Shown here: piece by piece, positions 1 through 12,061 of the stretch
Layout of the letters: every line of letters starts with the position of its first letter
Position numbering within the stretch: position 1 is the stretch's first letter
NCBI GenBank assembly: GCA_031772625.1
Contig: CM062818.1
Span: 207,976,310 to 208,040,309, forward strand
Direction: 5' to 3'
DNA length: 64,000 bases
Source of the DNA: Pinus tabuliformis
Lineage: Eukaryota; Streptophyta; Pinopsida; Pinales; Pinaceae
Made by a program: the position numbers and the translations under genes
Notes under the pieces: generated by a model
Databases searched by the model: none
Seen by the model: only the letters and a program-made list of their open reading frames with translations
Told to the model about the DNA's origin: nothing

Positions 1-968
1 TCTTTCGCCAACTCTACCTATGGCTTCATTTTCTTACCCAAGTCAAGCGGTGCCCCTTTGTATCGCATTGTCCATTCATCCACGACAGCAATTGCAGCGT
101 GCACATTTCTGAGAGTTTAGCCAAAGTCTTTACATTGTTGTTGCAAGCCACGCATGCTAACAACTGCTTTATGCAAGATAACAAGCTCTTCATAGAGCTT
201 CTACATCTCTCCAAGTGTAAATACTTCATTAAGTATCGTTGTGCTCAGTTCCTCTGGGTGGACTTGTGTTGAAGATGGGTTCTAAGCTGCTGCGCGGAGC
301 TGTTCAACCTCTTGCTTTGCAGCCTACAAGTTCTTTACCAATTTCTTATTCTCCACCATCATACATTGAGTGTTTGGCTTCGTTGCACCTATGAAGGGCA
401 AGTTAGCTAAGGCAATGGCTTCAGGATCTCTCCTAGTGTCGGCCACAATTACCCTTTCTCTCATAAAAGTAGGAGATGTGAGATCATCTGGAAAATGCTT
501 CTTACATGCTTGTACAATCTTCTTCTGGAGTTCATCATATGACAGATTGTATGTGTCCATAATCAGATCATCGTCAAGAGGAACAACTTCCCCTTCCTCG
601 CCTGGAGTTGACTCTACTACTAGAGGTGGTGGAGACTGAATAGTGACCTGTTGTGTGCTAGGCATTAGGTCAACATCTTGATTTTGTGGCTCCGGTTCCG
701 CCTTTGTGTTATCGATCTCTATCAAATTTTCAATTTGTTGAGCAAGCTCCTGATCCCGCATATGTCCACCCTAGTCTACTGGTTGTTGGTTTTGTTCTTG
801 CTCTTCAACTTGTTTCCACATTGTTTCTTCTGCTATTGTGCATTTTCTTTCTTCTTCTTCCTGCTTCTGCTTCTCTTCTTGTTCTTGCTTCTGCTTTTCT
901 TCCTCCAATCTCCTCTCCTTCTCTTTTCTCTTCCTATGTTCAGCGCTCTACATCCTTTGTTTCCTCCT
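1..968 (-). pseudogene. Unrecognised protein relic, downstream part
   Basis: Minus-strand coding-like sequence continuing the relic at 6647-8194 and running off the left edge of the window. The longest open stretch is about 324-761 (145 codons) and reads as an acidic, proline- and glutamine-containing segment beginning MRDQELAQQIENLIE. It is preceded (about 770-930) by a Glu/Gln/Lys-rich coiled-coil-like tract and followed (1-320) by helical-looking sequence such as EELVILHKAVVSM in another frame. Several in-frame interruptions make it a relic. I do not recognise the family. The two halves are separated only by copia element A with its target duplication, so they were once contiguous. It could be a host gene or the coding part of an older unclassified element. 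Confidence 0.5.
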
Positions 969-1940
969 TGTTGATTTATGGTAGCATCAAATGTGCTCTA
1001 AGTCTCAAAATTTGCAGGGAGGCTTAGACATATGCATTCTCCAATACCCAGAAATCGTTTTGGCAAATTCCACCCAGAGACTCTTTTATTAAAATAATTA
1101 ATTATTTTTAATGGAACCCTAAGTCTAAACTTAGGAAATTAAAATAATTAATGGATATTAATCTAAACTGTGGGTGAAACTTCTAGAAAATGGCGGAGAT
1201 AAAGTCAATATGATCCTAGCCATTGATTAGAATCTAATATGGGTTGTTGATTGATCAACGAGAGGATTATAAGAGGAGGCTTGATGGGCACTTGGAGAAC
1301 ACACCAGAGGAATATACTCACTTACCTGAGTAAGATCGATTTTCTCAATAGTCGAAGTTCGGTAAGAGAAAATCAAATCAGAGGGAGAGTTGCAGGTGAA
1401 AAAGGAATAGAGGGCATCAACAAATTTCGAGAGTGCAAGGCAGCAGGGCGCAGAGCAAGAACAGGGTGACGCAGAAAGAGGCAAATCGATGCCGAGCCTG
1501 TCTTGGCAGCTAGACGTTGGGCTAGTGTGAGAAGTTCGACGCAGAGGGATGCAGAAGGATTCCGGGGAAGAGGAGTACTTCACTTGGGTTAAAAATTTGT
1601 CAAGAAGCTTTTGTAAAATTTCTCACTCATGTTTTGCTGGTTGTAATTTGTACATGAGAATTTGCTGGAGAATAATAAAGAAACCCTCATCTGCTACACC
1701 GTTTTTCCAACATTGGCTTTTTCCAGGGACGATTGTCCAAAAATAACTGTCATTGTGATTTTATTTGTGCTAGTATTTTTCCTGACATTTACTTTCTGCA
1801 ATATTTTAATTGTGAAGGCTGCATTAGAATATATTTCGATATTTGTTGTAAGAACTATGTGAATAACTTATTTATGAGATAATAAACAGAAGAAATAATA
1901 TTAATCACTGCAGTATGATTTCTATTTAGAAATTCTCACA
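969..1940 (+). repeat. Left LTR of copia A
   Basis: Begins TGTTGATTTA and ends TCTCACA directly before the primer site. It matches 5725-6641 along its length. Near 1727-1738 it carries a short GGAC-GATT-GTCC stem next to a TTTTCC run, in the position where the other LTR families here also carry a small hairpin. Confidence 0.88.
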
Positions 1941-1952
1941 TGGTATCAGAGT
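1941..1952 (+). promoter_or_regulatory. tRNA primer-binding site of copia A
   Basis: TGGTATCAGAGT immediately follows the left LTR. This is the usual plant copia primer site, complementary to the 3' end of initiator methionine tRNA. Confidence 0.9.
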
Positions 1953-2264
1953 TAAAGGAAAGCATAAGGAAGAAGTCAGAAGACCCAGCATTGAAGAAAG
2001 AAAGGAATTCGAAATCCCTGCAGGGGCAGTAATTCAAATCTCCAAGGGGCTTGCGCAGTTCAAAGCAAAGAGGATTAGATTTCATGGCAAAACTCTTTGT
2101 GAGTGAGTCAACGAAGAGGTAAGTCTTTCCAATCGAAATTTGTCAGCAGTAGAAGGAGCAACACAGAAGAAGACTCAACGAGAGGGGTTGTCTCAGGTGG
2201 GACGCAATTTTTTCCTGCAGCAGTTGCTGGGACAGGTTAGCATCATTTAAGAAATTGGCACAAT

Positions 2265-5200
2265 ATGGATACTCAAAGGGTCTTAGATTTATCTACTAGA
2301 TTAGATGAAGAATTCACATGCCTAGCGAATTCAGTGTCAGCATATGTTTGGTACATTGATAGTGGGGCTTCAAATCATATGACTGGAGTACGAGAACATT
2401 TCTCGAGCTATCAAGAAGAACAAATTGACTTCCAAATCACTATGGGAAACAGAACGAAATGTACTCCAGTAGGGAGAGGCACCATAGCATTTCATACAGA
2501 AGCAGGGACTAGCATCCGAGCCAACAATGTTTTGCATGTGCCAGGATTAGGAATGAACTTGATTTCAGTGTCTCAATTACAAGACAAGGGATACAATGTA
2601 TACTTCTTGGGAAAGAAAGTATACGTCAAGCATCCAAGCTAGAAGAAGAAAAAGCAAATCGGGTTTCAAAGTAATAAGTTGAATAGATTGCAGCTTGAGT
2701 CACCAATGGCACAGATAGGCAACAACTATAATGGTGAGAAGGAGCATTATGGCACACCATGGAGCACTGAGGATGCTCAGAGAAACTGTTACAGGAGTAC
2801 CAGTCCTAGTAGTGATCATGATGACTTATACAGAGGATATGTACTAAGGAAATACGCTAAAGCATCTTTTTCCAGAAATAACAATAGAGCAGAATGTGTA
2901 TTAGGATTGATACACTCAGATATCTATGGTCCTATGTCCACAAGAGCTCTTAGTGGTGGTGAATACTTCGTCACCTTTATCGATGATCACTCTAGAAAAA
3001 CCTAGATCTATTTCTTAAAGACCAAGGATGAGGTATTTGATCGTTTCCAAGAGTTTAAAGCTTTTGTTGAAAATATGACAGGGTAAAAGATAAAGGTATT
3101 GCGTTCAAGTAATGGTGGAGAATATAAGGGCAATGACTTCACAGATTTCTACACAAAGGAGAGCATCAAAAGAGCATGGACATCTCCATATAATCTAGAG
3201 CATAATGGAGTAGCAGAACAGAAAAATAGAACTATTGTTGGGGCAACCAAAGCTATGTTGTATGACTAGGATCTACCTAGGTATCTATGGGCAAAAGCTT
3301 ACAACACAACAGTGTATATCTAGAATATAACTCCTCATAGAGCATTGGGGAAGAAAACGCCTGAAGGGGTCTTCACAGGGAAGAAGTTGGAAGTCAATGA
3401 TCTAAGGATATTCGGAAGCATGGCTTATTGTCACATTCCATACGAGAAGCGCAGTAAACTGGATCAGACTATAGAAAAATGGTATCTTGTAGGATACAGC
3501 GAGACCTCAAAGGCATACAAAATCTACATTCCTAGTAGCAGGAAGATTGTAGTGAGACAGGATACAAAGTTCATGGAGGACAGAGCTTTCAGGAAATCTC
3601 ATGAGATGCCTGCAAAAGATCAGTCAAGAGATGTTTCATTAGTCCAAGAGCAGCAGGGGCAGCAAGGAGGACAAGGAGGAGGACAGACACCTGGATTGAG
3701 TATAGTGACCAGTACTAGTATCTCCTCAGAAGGAAGAAATGCAGATAGTTCTAAGCAGATGGAACGACAAGATCAGGAAGAGGAGTTGGTTGAGCCTCCC
3801 ACCACCAATGGTGGAACTAGCAAAGAAGTACGACAGACACTGAGGGAAGCAGAGGAGTTTGTTGTAGCTCCTAGAACCAAGAAAAGGCGGCGTAGAAAAC
3901 TTGACAGATACCAGGCATTGGTAGCTCAGGTTGAAGAACCCTCTAGCTTTCAGGAAGTTGTTCAACACCAAGTATGGGTGGACTCTATGGTAGAAGAATA
4001 TAACTTTATCATGACAAATGATGTCTGGGAAGTAATACCTAGACCAGAAGATAGATCAATTGTAGGATCACGATGGATCTACAAGATCAAGTATGTTGCA
4101 GATGGCAGTATAGAGAAGTACAAGGCAAGGTTCGTGGTAAAGGGGTATGCTCAGAAAGAAGGAATAGACTATATATGAAGAGACCTTCGCCTTAGTTTCT
4201 CACTACACCTCTATCAGATCCATTATATCCCTAACAACTCAAATGAGATGGGAGATTCACCAGATGGATGTCAAGACAACATTCTTGAATTGAGTGATAG
4301 AAGAGGAGGTGTATAAAGAACAACCTGAAGGCTTCAAAACTCATGAGAAGAGAACTCATGTTTGCTAATTAAAGAAAGCCCTATATGGGCTCAAGAAAGC
4401 ACCCAAAGCATGGTATGGTTGGATTGATAGTTACTTGTAGCAGTTGGGATTTGTCAAGAGTGATGTTGATCCCAATCTCTACTATTTGATGGTAAAGAAT
4501 GAGCCACTTATTCTAGTATTATATGTAGATGATATGTTCCTAACTGGGTCATCCAGAGTCATACAAGATTGTAAGAAGAATCTTGAAGCTGAATTCAACA
4601 TGAAGGACATGGGGTTGATGCATTATTTTCTAGGGTTGAAAGTTTGGCAGAAGAATGGGAAGATCTTCCTTAGACAAGGAAGATATGCTACAGAAATTCT
4701 GAAGAGATTCAGAATGCAAGATTGTAGACCCATGGCTACTCCCATGATCACCAAATGGAAGAAAATAGATGCGTCAGGAGACAAGGAAGTAGACCCTACC
4801 TTGTACAGGAAACTCATTGGGTCGCTCATGTATATGGTCAACACTAGGCTAGACATTTGCTTTGTTATCAACACTCTTAGTTAGTTCATGGTAGAACAAA
4901 AAAGGGTGCATTGGGCAGCAGCTAGGCACATTCTTAGGTATGCGCGCGGAACAGTGGAATATGGGTTGAAATACTCCCAAGGGCAGGACGTCAGATTGAA
5001 TGGGTTCACAGATGCAAATTGGGCAAGGTAGTTTAGTAGACCGAAAAAGTACCTCAGGGTACTACTTCAGTGTTGGATCAAGGATGATATCATGGTGCAG
5101 CAGGAAGCAGAAATCGGTAGCTCTGAGCTCAGCAAAAATAGAATATATGGCAGCGAGCATAACCACGAGTGAAGCTATATGGCTCATAAAATTGCTTGTG

Positions 5201-5455
5201 AGCTTGTTCAGAAAAAGGATGGAGGCAAACAGGGTTTACTGTGATAATCAGAGTTGTATCAAACTCTCTGAGAATCCAGTATTTCATGATCGGTCGAAAC
5301 AAATAGATATTCAATGTCACTTTATCAGACACTGTGTTCAGCGTGGGGCAGTACAGCTCCAATATGTCCCCATAGGAGAGAAGGTAGTCAATATACTCAC
5401 AAAGGCTCTCAGAAGAGCTAAGTTCACTCAGTTCAGAGAGCATGGGGTATGGTAG
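2265..5455 (+). pseudogene. Pol remnants of copia A
   Basis: Blocks of copia polyprotein in the order protease, integrase, reverse transcriptase, RNase H. Protease: WYIDSGASNHMTG near 2350. Integrase core: LIHSDIYGPMS near 2910 and IDDHSRKT near 2980; the C-terminal part has GYSETSKAYKIYIP near 3500. Reverse transcriptase: WIYKIKYVADGS near 4075 and the catalytic box YVDDM near 4525. RNase H: YCDNQSCIKLSENPVFHDRS near 5240-5300. The protein is closest to that of element E in this window, so A and E belong to one lineage. Many breaks; not functional. Confidence 0.88.
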
Positions 5456-5710
5456 AAAATTCATTTCAGTAGAAGCAGTAGTTTGCAGTGCAAGGACAAT
5501 TGGTAGTGGCAGTGCCAACAGCAGCATAGATGCAAAAATTCAGAGGGAGTTGCAATACGGATGCAGTGTTGACGGTGGCAGGTCAATAACAGTACAGATG
5601 CAGCATTTGCGCAAAGGTTGGTGGACAACATGACAAACATCAGCAGCGTAGAGAGAGATGTTACAGAACATAGTGAATCTTCAACGGGCTGCATTGTTAG
5701 AGCACATTCC

Positions 5711-5724
5711 TCATTAAAAGGGAG
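5711..5724 (+). promoter_or_regulatory. Polypurine tract of copia A
   Basis: TCATTAAAAGGGAG directly precedes the right LTR and is the expected plus-strand primer. Confidence 0.75.
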
Positions 5725-6641
5725 TGTTGATTTAAGTCTCAAATTTTACATGGAGGGTTAAACACATGCATTCTCCAATACCCAAAAATCGTTTTGGGAA
5801 ATTCCATCTGGAGACAATTTTATTAAAATAATTGATTATTTTTAATGGGACCCTAAGTCTAAACTTAGGAAATTAAAATAATTAATGGGTATTAATCTAA
5901 ACCGCGGGTGAAACTTTTAGAAGGCAGTGAAGATCAAGTCAATATGATCCTAGCCATTGATTAAAATTTAATCTGGATCGTTGATTGATCAACGAGAGGA
6001 TTATAAGAGGAGGCTTAATGGGCATTTGGAGAACACACTAGAGGCAGATACTTAGTTACCCAAGTAAGATCGATTTTCTCACTGGTCGAAGTTCGGCAAG
6101 AGTATCGAATCAGAGGGAGAGTTGCAGGTGAGAAAGGAAGACAGGGCATCAGCATCTTTCAATAGTGCAAGGCAGCAAGACGCAGAGCAAGAATAGGGTG
6201 ATGCAGAAAGAGGCAGCGCAAAGGCAGATTGACACAGAGCCTGCATGGGCAGCAGAAGGATTCTGGGGAAGAGGAGTACTTCACCTAGGTCAGAAATTTG
6301 TCAAGAAGCCTCTATAAAATTTCTCACTCATGTTTTGTTGGTTGTATTTTGTACATGAGAATTTGTTGAAGAATAATAAAGAAACCATCATCTGCTGCAC
6401 CAATTTTCCCACATTGGATTTTTCCAGGAATGATTGTCCAAAAATAATTGTCATTGTGATTGTATTTGTGCCAGTGTTTTTGCTTAAATTTACTTTCTGC
6501 AATATTTTAATTGTGAAGGCCGCAATAGAATATATTTCGATATTTGTTGTAAGAACATAGTGAATAAATTATTTCTGAGATAATAAGTAGAAAAAATAAT
6601 ATTAATCACTGCAGTAGGATTTCTATTTAGAAATTTTCACA
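5725..6641 (+). repeat. Right LTR of copia A
   Basis: Begins TGTTGATTTAAGTCTC and ends TTTTCACA, followed by the CTCCT target duplication. Homologous to 969-1940 with about 10% difference in the part compared by hand. Confidence 0.9.
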
Positions 6642-6646
6642 CTCCT

Positions 6647-8194
6647 TGCCTCAATTGCTAAAGTCCCTTTCATAATAGTTGGATCCACTTCCGTCTTGCG
6701 GCTTCTTTTTGTGCTTGGACTGTGAGCAACCTTTCTCTTTCCTTTATCCTGCACGAGTTTCTCCCTTTTGTTGGTACTGCTTCTGGAGTTGTTGTCCTCT
6801 GTGGAGTCACATGTGAAGTTCCAGCAAAATTGGCTGACTCACGGGTCTCGGAGGCATTATAGCAATTCTTCCATGGATCCTCCTCTTGCCAATGAAATGT
6901 ATCGTTTAGCCACTGGAAGTGAGTTCTCGCACAGTGGTGCTTGCAAATACCATAGGGATCATACAGATTAACATCTCGAGTATCGAATGCAAACTTCTTT
7001 ATTGCCTTTCCTTCGCTATCCACGACTTTCAAGTTCTTTATCTCATACAATCCAATTTGCATAGGGCCAAGGTGTTTTTTTCTTCCTATGCAACGTTGCT
7101 GACAACCCTGTGGTAAGATGATATGTCACTTCTTGCATGACGAGTTTGTCGATGGCATACCTTGGCAAAACATGCGGCAACTTCTCTCCATCGAACACTC
7201 TAAGGAAGGTGTCATCTAGTGAGGCAAACCAATCTGCGATCTTTGATATTGCCTCCATTGTTGTAGGCGACATGCAAGGTGGTTCTTCCTCAAAGATCAT
7301 CTTGTATAGCGGAATGAGGAAGTGGTCAGTTAGCTTCTCCATAACCCCTCGATGGCTGCAATCTGAGAGCAGCTTGCAGTGGATGTGCATGGCAGGATCT
7401 CGAGGTGACCAAGCCTAGTTCATACCAGGGAATGTGTTATGTGCACAGATTGCATCCAGTAAATATGCAGACATATAGAATCTCGCTTTCCCGCCCTTGG
7501 GAGGATTCAGGGCATTACCTACATGGATCTTTAACTGTTGAGCCAACAAATCTAACCAGTTTAGAGACTTCCCATTGTTCACAACCTGGTTCAGAAAGAT
7601 TGTCTGCCCTTCTAGAAAGGTCTATGTGCTCTGTTGGCTGTGGATTCTGCAAACTAAGAAGATCAATAGCTAATAGGTCCTCCTAAGAGACCGCGTCTTA
7701 TATGTGTTGGTGGGTGTTTGTCGAAACTTTGATGCCTCTTTCAACTAGCTCTTAACAACATATTTCGTAACTATATAATTGTTGGTGGCATAGAAGAGTG
7801 AATCCATGAGTGTTTTTGGCTCAGGAAAATGGTACATACATCGATAATCTGTTGCCAGAAAAGTAACAAGCTTCAGTCCACCAGCACTACTCAAAGTCAT
7901 GGTCTTCACATCAATATGTGAAACAATCCAACGAATGACATCTGCACATGGGAAGGTTGGATATCTGCATGCAACCCTGTGTAGCCCTGATCTCTGGACA
8001 TTAATGTATACTTGTCAGTCCTCTAGATCTATTGTGAAGTCCTTTGCTGAAAAAATTTCATTTACTTTCTTCCATGTAAGATTCGAATCATTTTCTACAT
8101 ACAATTGAGTGTCCGAGTATATTGATGTTTGCTCAACTGTTTCCCCAGTACTGCTTTCAATGGTATCTTTTGCAACTGTTCTCTTTGGTGCCAT
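6647..8194 (-). pseudogene. Unrecognised protein relic, N-terminal part
   Basis: Minus-strand coding-like sequence from a plausible start at 8194 (MAPKRTVAKDTIESS) to the edge of copia A. Readable blocks in order: NLTWKKVNEIFSAKDFTID (about 8030-8090), RWIVSHIDVKTMTLSSAGG (about 7880-7940), WLDLLAQQLKIHVGNA and YMSAYLLDAICAHNTFPGMN (7430-7570), then a 115-codon open stretch at 7043-7390 with MEKLTDHFLIPLYKMIFEEE and KIADWFASLDDTFLRVFDGE, then 6670-7062. Together with 1-968 this is about 2.5 kb of former coding sequence, with several stops and frame changes. I do not know the family. No zinc knuckle, protease or reverse transcriptase motif was seen, so nothing ties it to a retroelement. Confidence 0.55.
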
Positions 8195-8349
8195 GGTAAC
8201 TGTGACTACTAGAGAGAAGTGCTCAACAACAGTGGTACCTGTGGGACAGAAAAGGCACTTATGGCAAGCAAACATTAGCTTTTTGCAAATCTACCTTCAT
8301 AGCAAGATCGGGCAGCAAATTGTGCACTAGTGAGCAAAAATGTTTTTCT
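8195..8349. other. Upstream flank of the unrecognised relic
   Basis: Lies 5' of the candidate ATG of the minus-strand relic. The reading frame is open upstream of that ATG to 8275, so the true start could be further out. No clear promoter element was seen. Confidence 0.3.
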
Positions 8350-8625
8350 GGGCACGGGGGGGAGACTGACGTGGGAACTGCGCATTGCACAGTCCTAGCA
8401 ACCGAGGTGCAACCTGAGGCTTGAGACCGTGCAATGCGCAATCCAGCCTATGCAGTGACTGAGAGAGACTGCCCATTGCGCAGTCTCAGTGGCCAAGGGG
8501 CACACTGAGCCCTGGAATTGTGCAATGCGTAGTTGGGCCAACATGTATTGTGCACTACGCAGTCTCAAAGGCCAAGCCTCAGCTTGAGTTTTTGATTGCA
8601 TAATGCCCAGCTGGGCAAGGTGAAA
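8350..8625. repeat. Degenerate TGCGCAAT-type repeat cluster 1
   Basis: The word GTGCAATGCGCAGT and its reverse complement ACTGCGCATTGCAC recur in diverged form at least six times, for example near 8380, 8432, 8472, 8520, 8550 and 8598, with GGCCAAG and TGAG-rich spacers. The copies alternate in orientation at spacings of very roughly 40-80 bp. Confidence 0.6.
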
Positions 8626-9289
8626 ACTAGCCAAGCTAAAGTGCAAATATGCTCGGTGGAAGTGTGGGAAACAAGCAAATATGAAAGATAGTGAAAGCAA
8701 AAACATAGATCTAGCTAAATGTGGATGGATCAATATGAATTAAGAGCATACACTTAACAAACGAAAGGAAAAACAAATGTGTGAGGAGAGTCGTCGAAAC
8801 GGTGATCGCTAGTGTGAAAAACAAGAAAACCAATACGACATTTATGAAAGGCAAACGACAAACTAAAACAAAACTTCCACAAGCTAATACAAGTTAAAGC
8901 GCCAGCAACGACGAAGAGAAACAAGCAAAACAACACTCATAGAAGCGAAACAACAAAAAGCAACAGAAAAATGACAAAAGATGTAAAAGCAAAACTCACC
9001 CAGAAAAGCGACAACTCCATTGAAGGTTCCTTGATCTCCTCAGGAATGCTAGAGCTCCAAGATTGAATGTACAAATGAGCTCTAGAGGCGCCTATTAAAT
9101 AGATTTGGGCAGATCGGGGTTTATGACGCACATGCCTAAAATCAAGGAAAAAATGACACCTGGCGGAAATTTCTAAAAATAGGAACTATGCCACCTTTGG
9201 GAAACTAATGATGAATCCCTACTTTCTACGGATTGCTTTAGGTTTTTGCCTTTCTGCTTTTTTACTTTTTCGGGAAACTTGCCATGCAT
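8626..9289. other. No gene recognised
   Basis: A-rich sequence with many AAACAA and GAAACAA runs. Short open frames on both strands do not resemble known proteins. Confidence 0.4.
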
Positions 9290-9525
9290 ACTACCGGGAA
9301 AGTTTGCACAATTCTAAGGGACCTTGGCAACTTTATGGCTCGGTGGATTGCACAGTTTCTAAGCTCAAAGAGTGGATTTGCAGTTTCTGACCTTAGTGTT
9401 GGATTGCCATCCATGGTTGCGCAGTTTCCAAGCTCAAGGTTGAGATGCCTATCAGGATTGTGCAATTTCCATCATCAAGGCTAGCTTGCCCTCATGGATT
9501 GCGCAATTTCTAGAGGCAAGCCCAG
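9290..9525. repeat. Degenerate TGCGCAAT-type repeat cluster 2
   Basis: Five or more direct copies of a GGATTGCGCAGTTTCYAAG-like unit, near 9347, 9375, 9416, 9455 and 9497, spaced about 28-42 bp. The core is the same GATTGCGCA word as in cluster 1. Confidence 0.6.
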
Positions 9526-9639
9526 AACAGCGGCAAGTTCAAGTCAGAAGGCTAGCTTGTGACTTAAAAATATCAATTAAGTGTGGAAACAAGCAAACAC
9601 AAGCATAGATAACTAAAAATAATAATAATAATAATCTTG

Positions 9640-10464
9640 ATCAAATCATGAATACTTGACGACAGTCACAGGGAAGCTCGTGTCAATAGAAAGGAAAGTT
9701 CCAAAATCAAAGCATAGGCAAAATTTTGGAGGGTGGTTGTAGCCGCTACAACAGAAGCTTAGATAGAAGAAAAGGTACATCTCCCTAGTTGAGAGGGAGG
9801 GCATATTGTGACAATCATAATCTCAAAGTAATAATGAAACTACAAATGAATGTTCGTAAAAAGGACTTGAGAAGTACTAAGGTTGTAGTTGGTGCTGCTA
9901 AAGAAGTGAGAGAAGAAGAAAACTTATGTCAAATTGTAGTTGGATAACTTATAAGCAGCATCAGGATGATTGAGGACCTCGAAGGTTTGTGTTTACTTGT
10001 ATATATATTTGAAAGCCTATTATTGATTGGGGTTGTGTTTGGATAGGTAAATCTCTCCATAAGAAGGTTGAACACTTTGGAAGCATACTTGGACAAATGA
10101 ATATATTTGATTTAGTTTATTAGGTAGAGATGAAACATCTAATGGAAAGATGCTTGGGAGGACATTTGGCCAGCGTATGTGTTGATGTCTAGATCCCGAA
10201 GAGGGAGGGTGGTGTTGGTCATGGAACTTTGTCTTTGGATATGCACCTAGATCACTGGGTTGGTTGTAGAGCTTAAAACCCTGATGGTACCTAGATTGGC
10301 TAAAGCTTGAGTCCCCTTAGTCTAACCCAAATAGAATACCCTGGTCAGGTATCTAGTCCGCAACACTGAGTGTGCTAGAACTATTCATAGTTCATATCAT
10401 TTTGAGATCTTCCATGTACTTGTATATGTGTGTAATGATGAATACCTCCCTAGTTAAGATGGAG
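9640..10464 (+). mobile_element. 3' internal tail of copia-related element H (fossil)
   Basis: Noncoding sequence ending in GAATACCTCCCTAGTTAAG and GGAG just before an LTR start, exactly as in elements B and C. A second copy of the polypurine-like motif, CTCCCTAGTTGAGAGGGAGG, occurs at about 9781-9801. No coding domain was recognised. The left limit is approximate. Confidence 0.6.
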
Positions 10465-11285
10465 TGTTGAAGAATGTAACTAGTGTCAATCTTCATAATT
10501 GAATTTGAGTCATGTATCTATCAAAAGAAAGAAAAGAAAATTATTTATAAAAGGAAATTTTTTATTGACTTATTAAAGCATGGGTTTCATGCTTGGGTCA
10601 ATGGTCAATAGGTCAAAGCACCCATTGAGTGCTCTAGGATTTTTTTGTTAAGTCAAAATTAAAATTATTATGTAAGAAACCCTTCTTGGGTTCATGATGT
10701 CAAAAAAGGAAATTTATTATGTGATGTCTAACCCTCCATCTATCAAGTCAGCGTCCCTATTATTCATGTCGGCTCAAAGTACAGTGCCAAACCACTATAT
10801 ACACGACCAAATGGAGCAGAAGTTCTAAAGTTTAGAGAGAATTGCAAGGCAGCGAAGTTAGGAAATTCGGATCATCAACAGGACCGAAATGTTGGGTGAC
10901 TACAGGATCAAGGCATCATATTATTGCAGGACAAAATTGTTACTGCAGAGTAAAGGTCGAATTGCAGAGAGGATTGTATTCATACTTGGTTAGCTTGATG
11001 GATGGAGGGGTAAAAGTCTGAGTCAAAAGTCTTGGTTATCTTACTTTGATATGAGTCTACTAAGGAAGAGTTTGGCTGGGTTTTCCCCTCCATAGGGGTT
11101 TTGCCTTGGTTGAGTGCCTACATTTGGTGTCTCCTTGTTTTTATGGTTTTGAAATCTGTTTGATGAACAAAGAAATAATAACTATAAAAAAGGAGAACTT
11201 AATTAATAAATCACAAACATCTATCATAAGTAAAGAGAAATCAATATAATAGAAGATTTGATTTCATTGCCTAGATTTCTCAACA
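10465..11285 (+). repeat. LTR of element H
   Basis: Starts TGTTGAAGAATG after a purine tract and ends GATTTCTCAACA, the same terminal bases as the LTR at 60759-61396. It carries the LTR hairpin CCCCT-CCAT-AGGGG at 11085-11098 within GGGTTTTCC...GGTTTT. No primer site follows, so this is a 3' or isolated LTR. Confidence 0.75.
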
Positions 11286-11439
11286 AATGGGTGCTTGACC
11301 TAAAAATAAATTTCCCTTGAGCATGAAACTCATGCCTCGAAAATAACAAAATAAATTTATTTTTCTCTTTACATCAAATACATAAAATCATGATTACATA
11401 TGTCATTATGAAGACCAAACCTAGTTCCATATTTCAACA
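11286..11439 (-). repeat. Inverted LTR fragment of the H type
   Basis: Reads TGTTGAAATATGGAACTAGG on the minus strand inward from 11439 and matches the first part of the H/C-type LTRs, including CTTCATAATGACAT and TTTCATGCTCAAG. It abuts the end of the 10465-11285 LTR, so two LTR pieces lie tail to tail. Confidence 0.65.
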
Positions 11440-12061
11440 CTATTCACACTCAAAATATAAGCTCCCAGTTTGCTCAAGTGAATAAACAGGGATCTTTTTA
11501 CACCATTACTAAGATATCAAAAAACTTAGGATCATTAACAACATCAAACTAAAATATCAAACTTTGAAAGCTTAATGATAGTTGAAACAACCAAATTCAT
11601 TCACATGAGAAAGAATAATGGTTGGCATCTAAAAAAAATGCAAAGGCCACCAAGTACTAACCACTATGAGGAATAATGAAGCTCAAGTTGGACAAGGAAT
11701 TAAAAAAGAGCTTGAATCTCAAGGTTTACCAAGTAGTAACCACTCTATGAGGAATAATGAAGCTCAAGTTGGACAAGGAATTAAAAAAGAGCTTGAATCT
11801 TAAGGTTTATAAAACTATCGTTGACCCATATATATATATATACAAATTGCTTGAGCAAACTTAGAAAGTGGACCACCTCATTTACAATATATACCATGGC
11901 AGTAGATATATACTAGCAATTGTCCCAAAAGGTACAAATAGAGGCCGATAGGATTATTAAATTGGAATTGTTGAATTTTTTTAGAAGAGATATTGGTTCA
12001 ATCAGCCTGGTTGCCTACACTACCACAACTCTTCCCGGTAAACCCTGACAACGATTCTGCT
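11440..12061. other. No gene; contains a tandem duplication
   Basis: AT-rich sequence without a recognisable gene. It holds the duplication listed at 11650-11809 and a short (TA)n run near 11830. Confidence 0.4.
11650..11809. repeat. Tandem duplication, about 80-bp unit
   Basis: Unit 1 at 11650-11728 and unit 2 at 11729-11809 are nearly identical, sharing GAGGAATAATGAAGCTCAAG and GAGCTTGAATCT. Only about four differences are visible, so the duplication is recent. Confidence 0.9.

Larger units (their letters stand above)
969..6641 (+). mobile_element. Ty1/copia LTR retrotransposon A (fossil)
   Basis: A complete-ended copia insertion. The LTRs start TGTTGATTTA and end CACA. The five bases CTCCT occur at 964-968 and again at 6642-6646, giving the 5-bp target duplication. 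A primer site follows the left LTR and a purine tract precedes the right LTR. The internal region shows protease, integrase, reverse transcriptase and RNase H remnants in the usual copia order; I did not recognise gag. It is clearly broken, with more than ten breaks. The two LTRs differ at roughly one base in ten over a hand-compared stretch of about 390 bp, so it is the oldest intact-ended LTR element here. It lies inside the minus-strand relic of 1-8194. Confidence 0.92.

Noticed and set aside
678-1027. Two plus-strand open frames rich in Leu and Phe
   Set aside because: They are the complement of the Glu/Gln/Lys-rich coiled-coil tract on the minus strand and run into the LTR of copia A.
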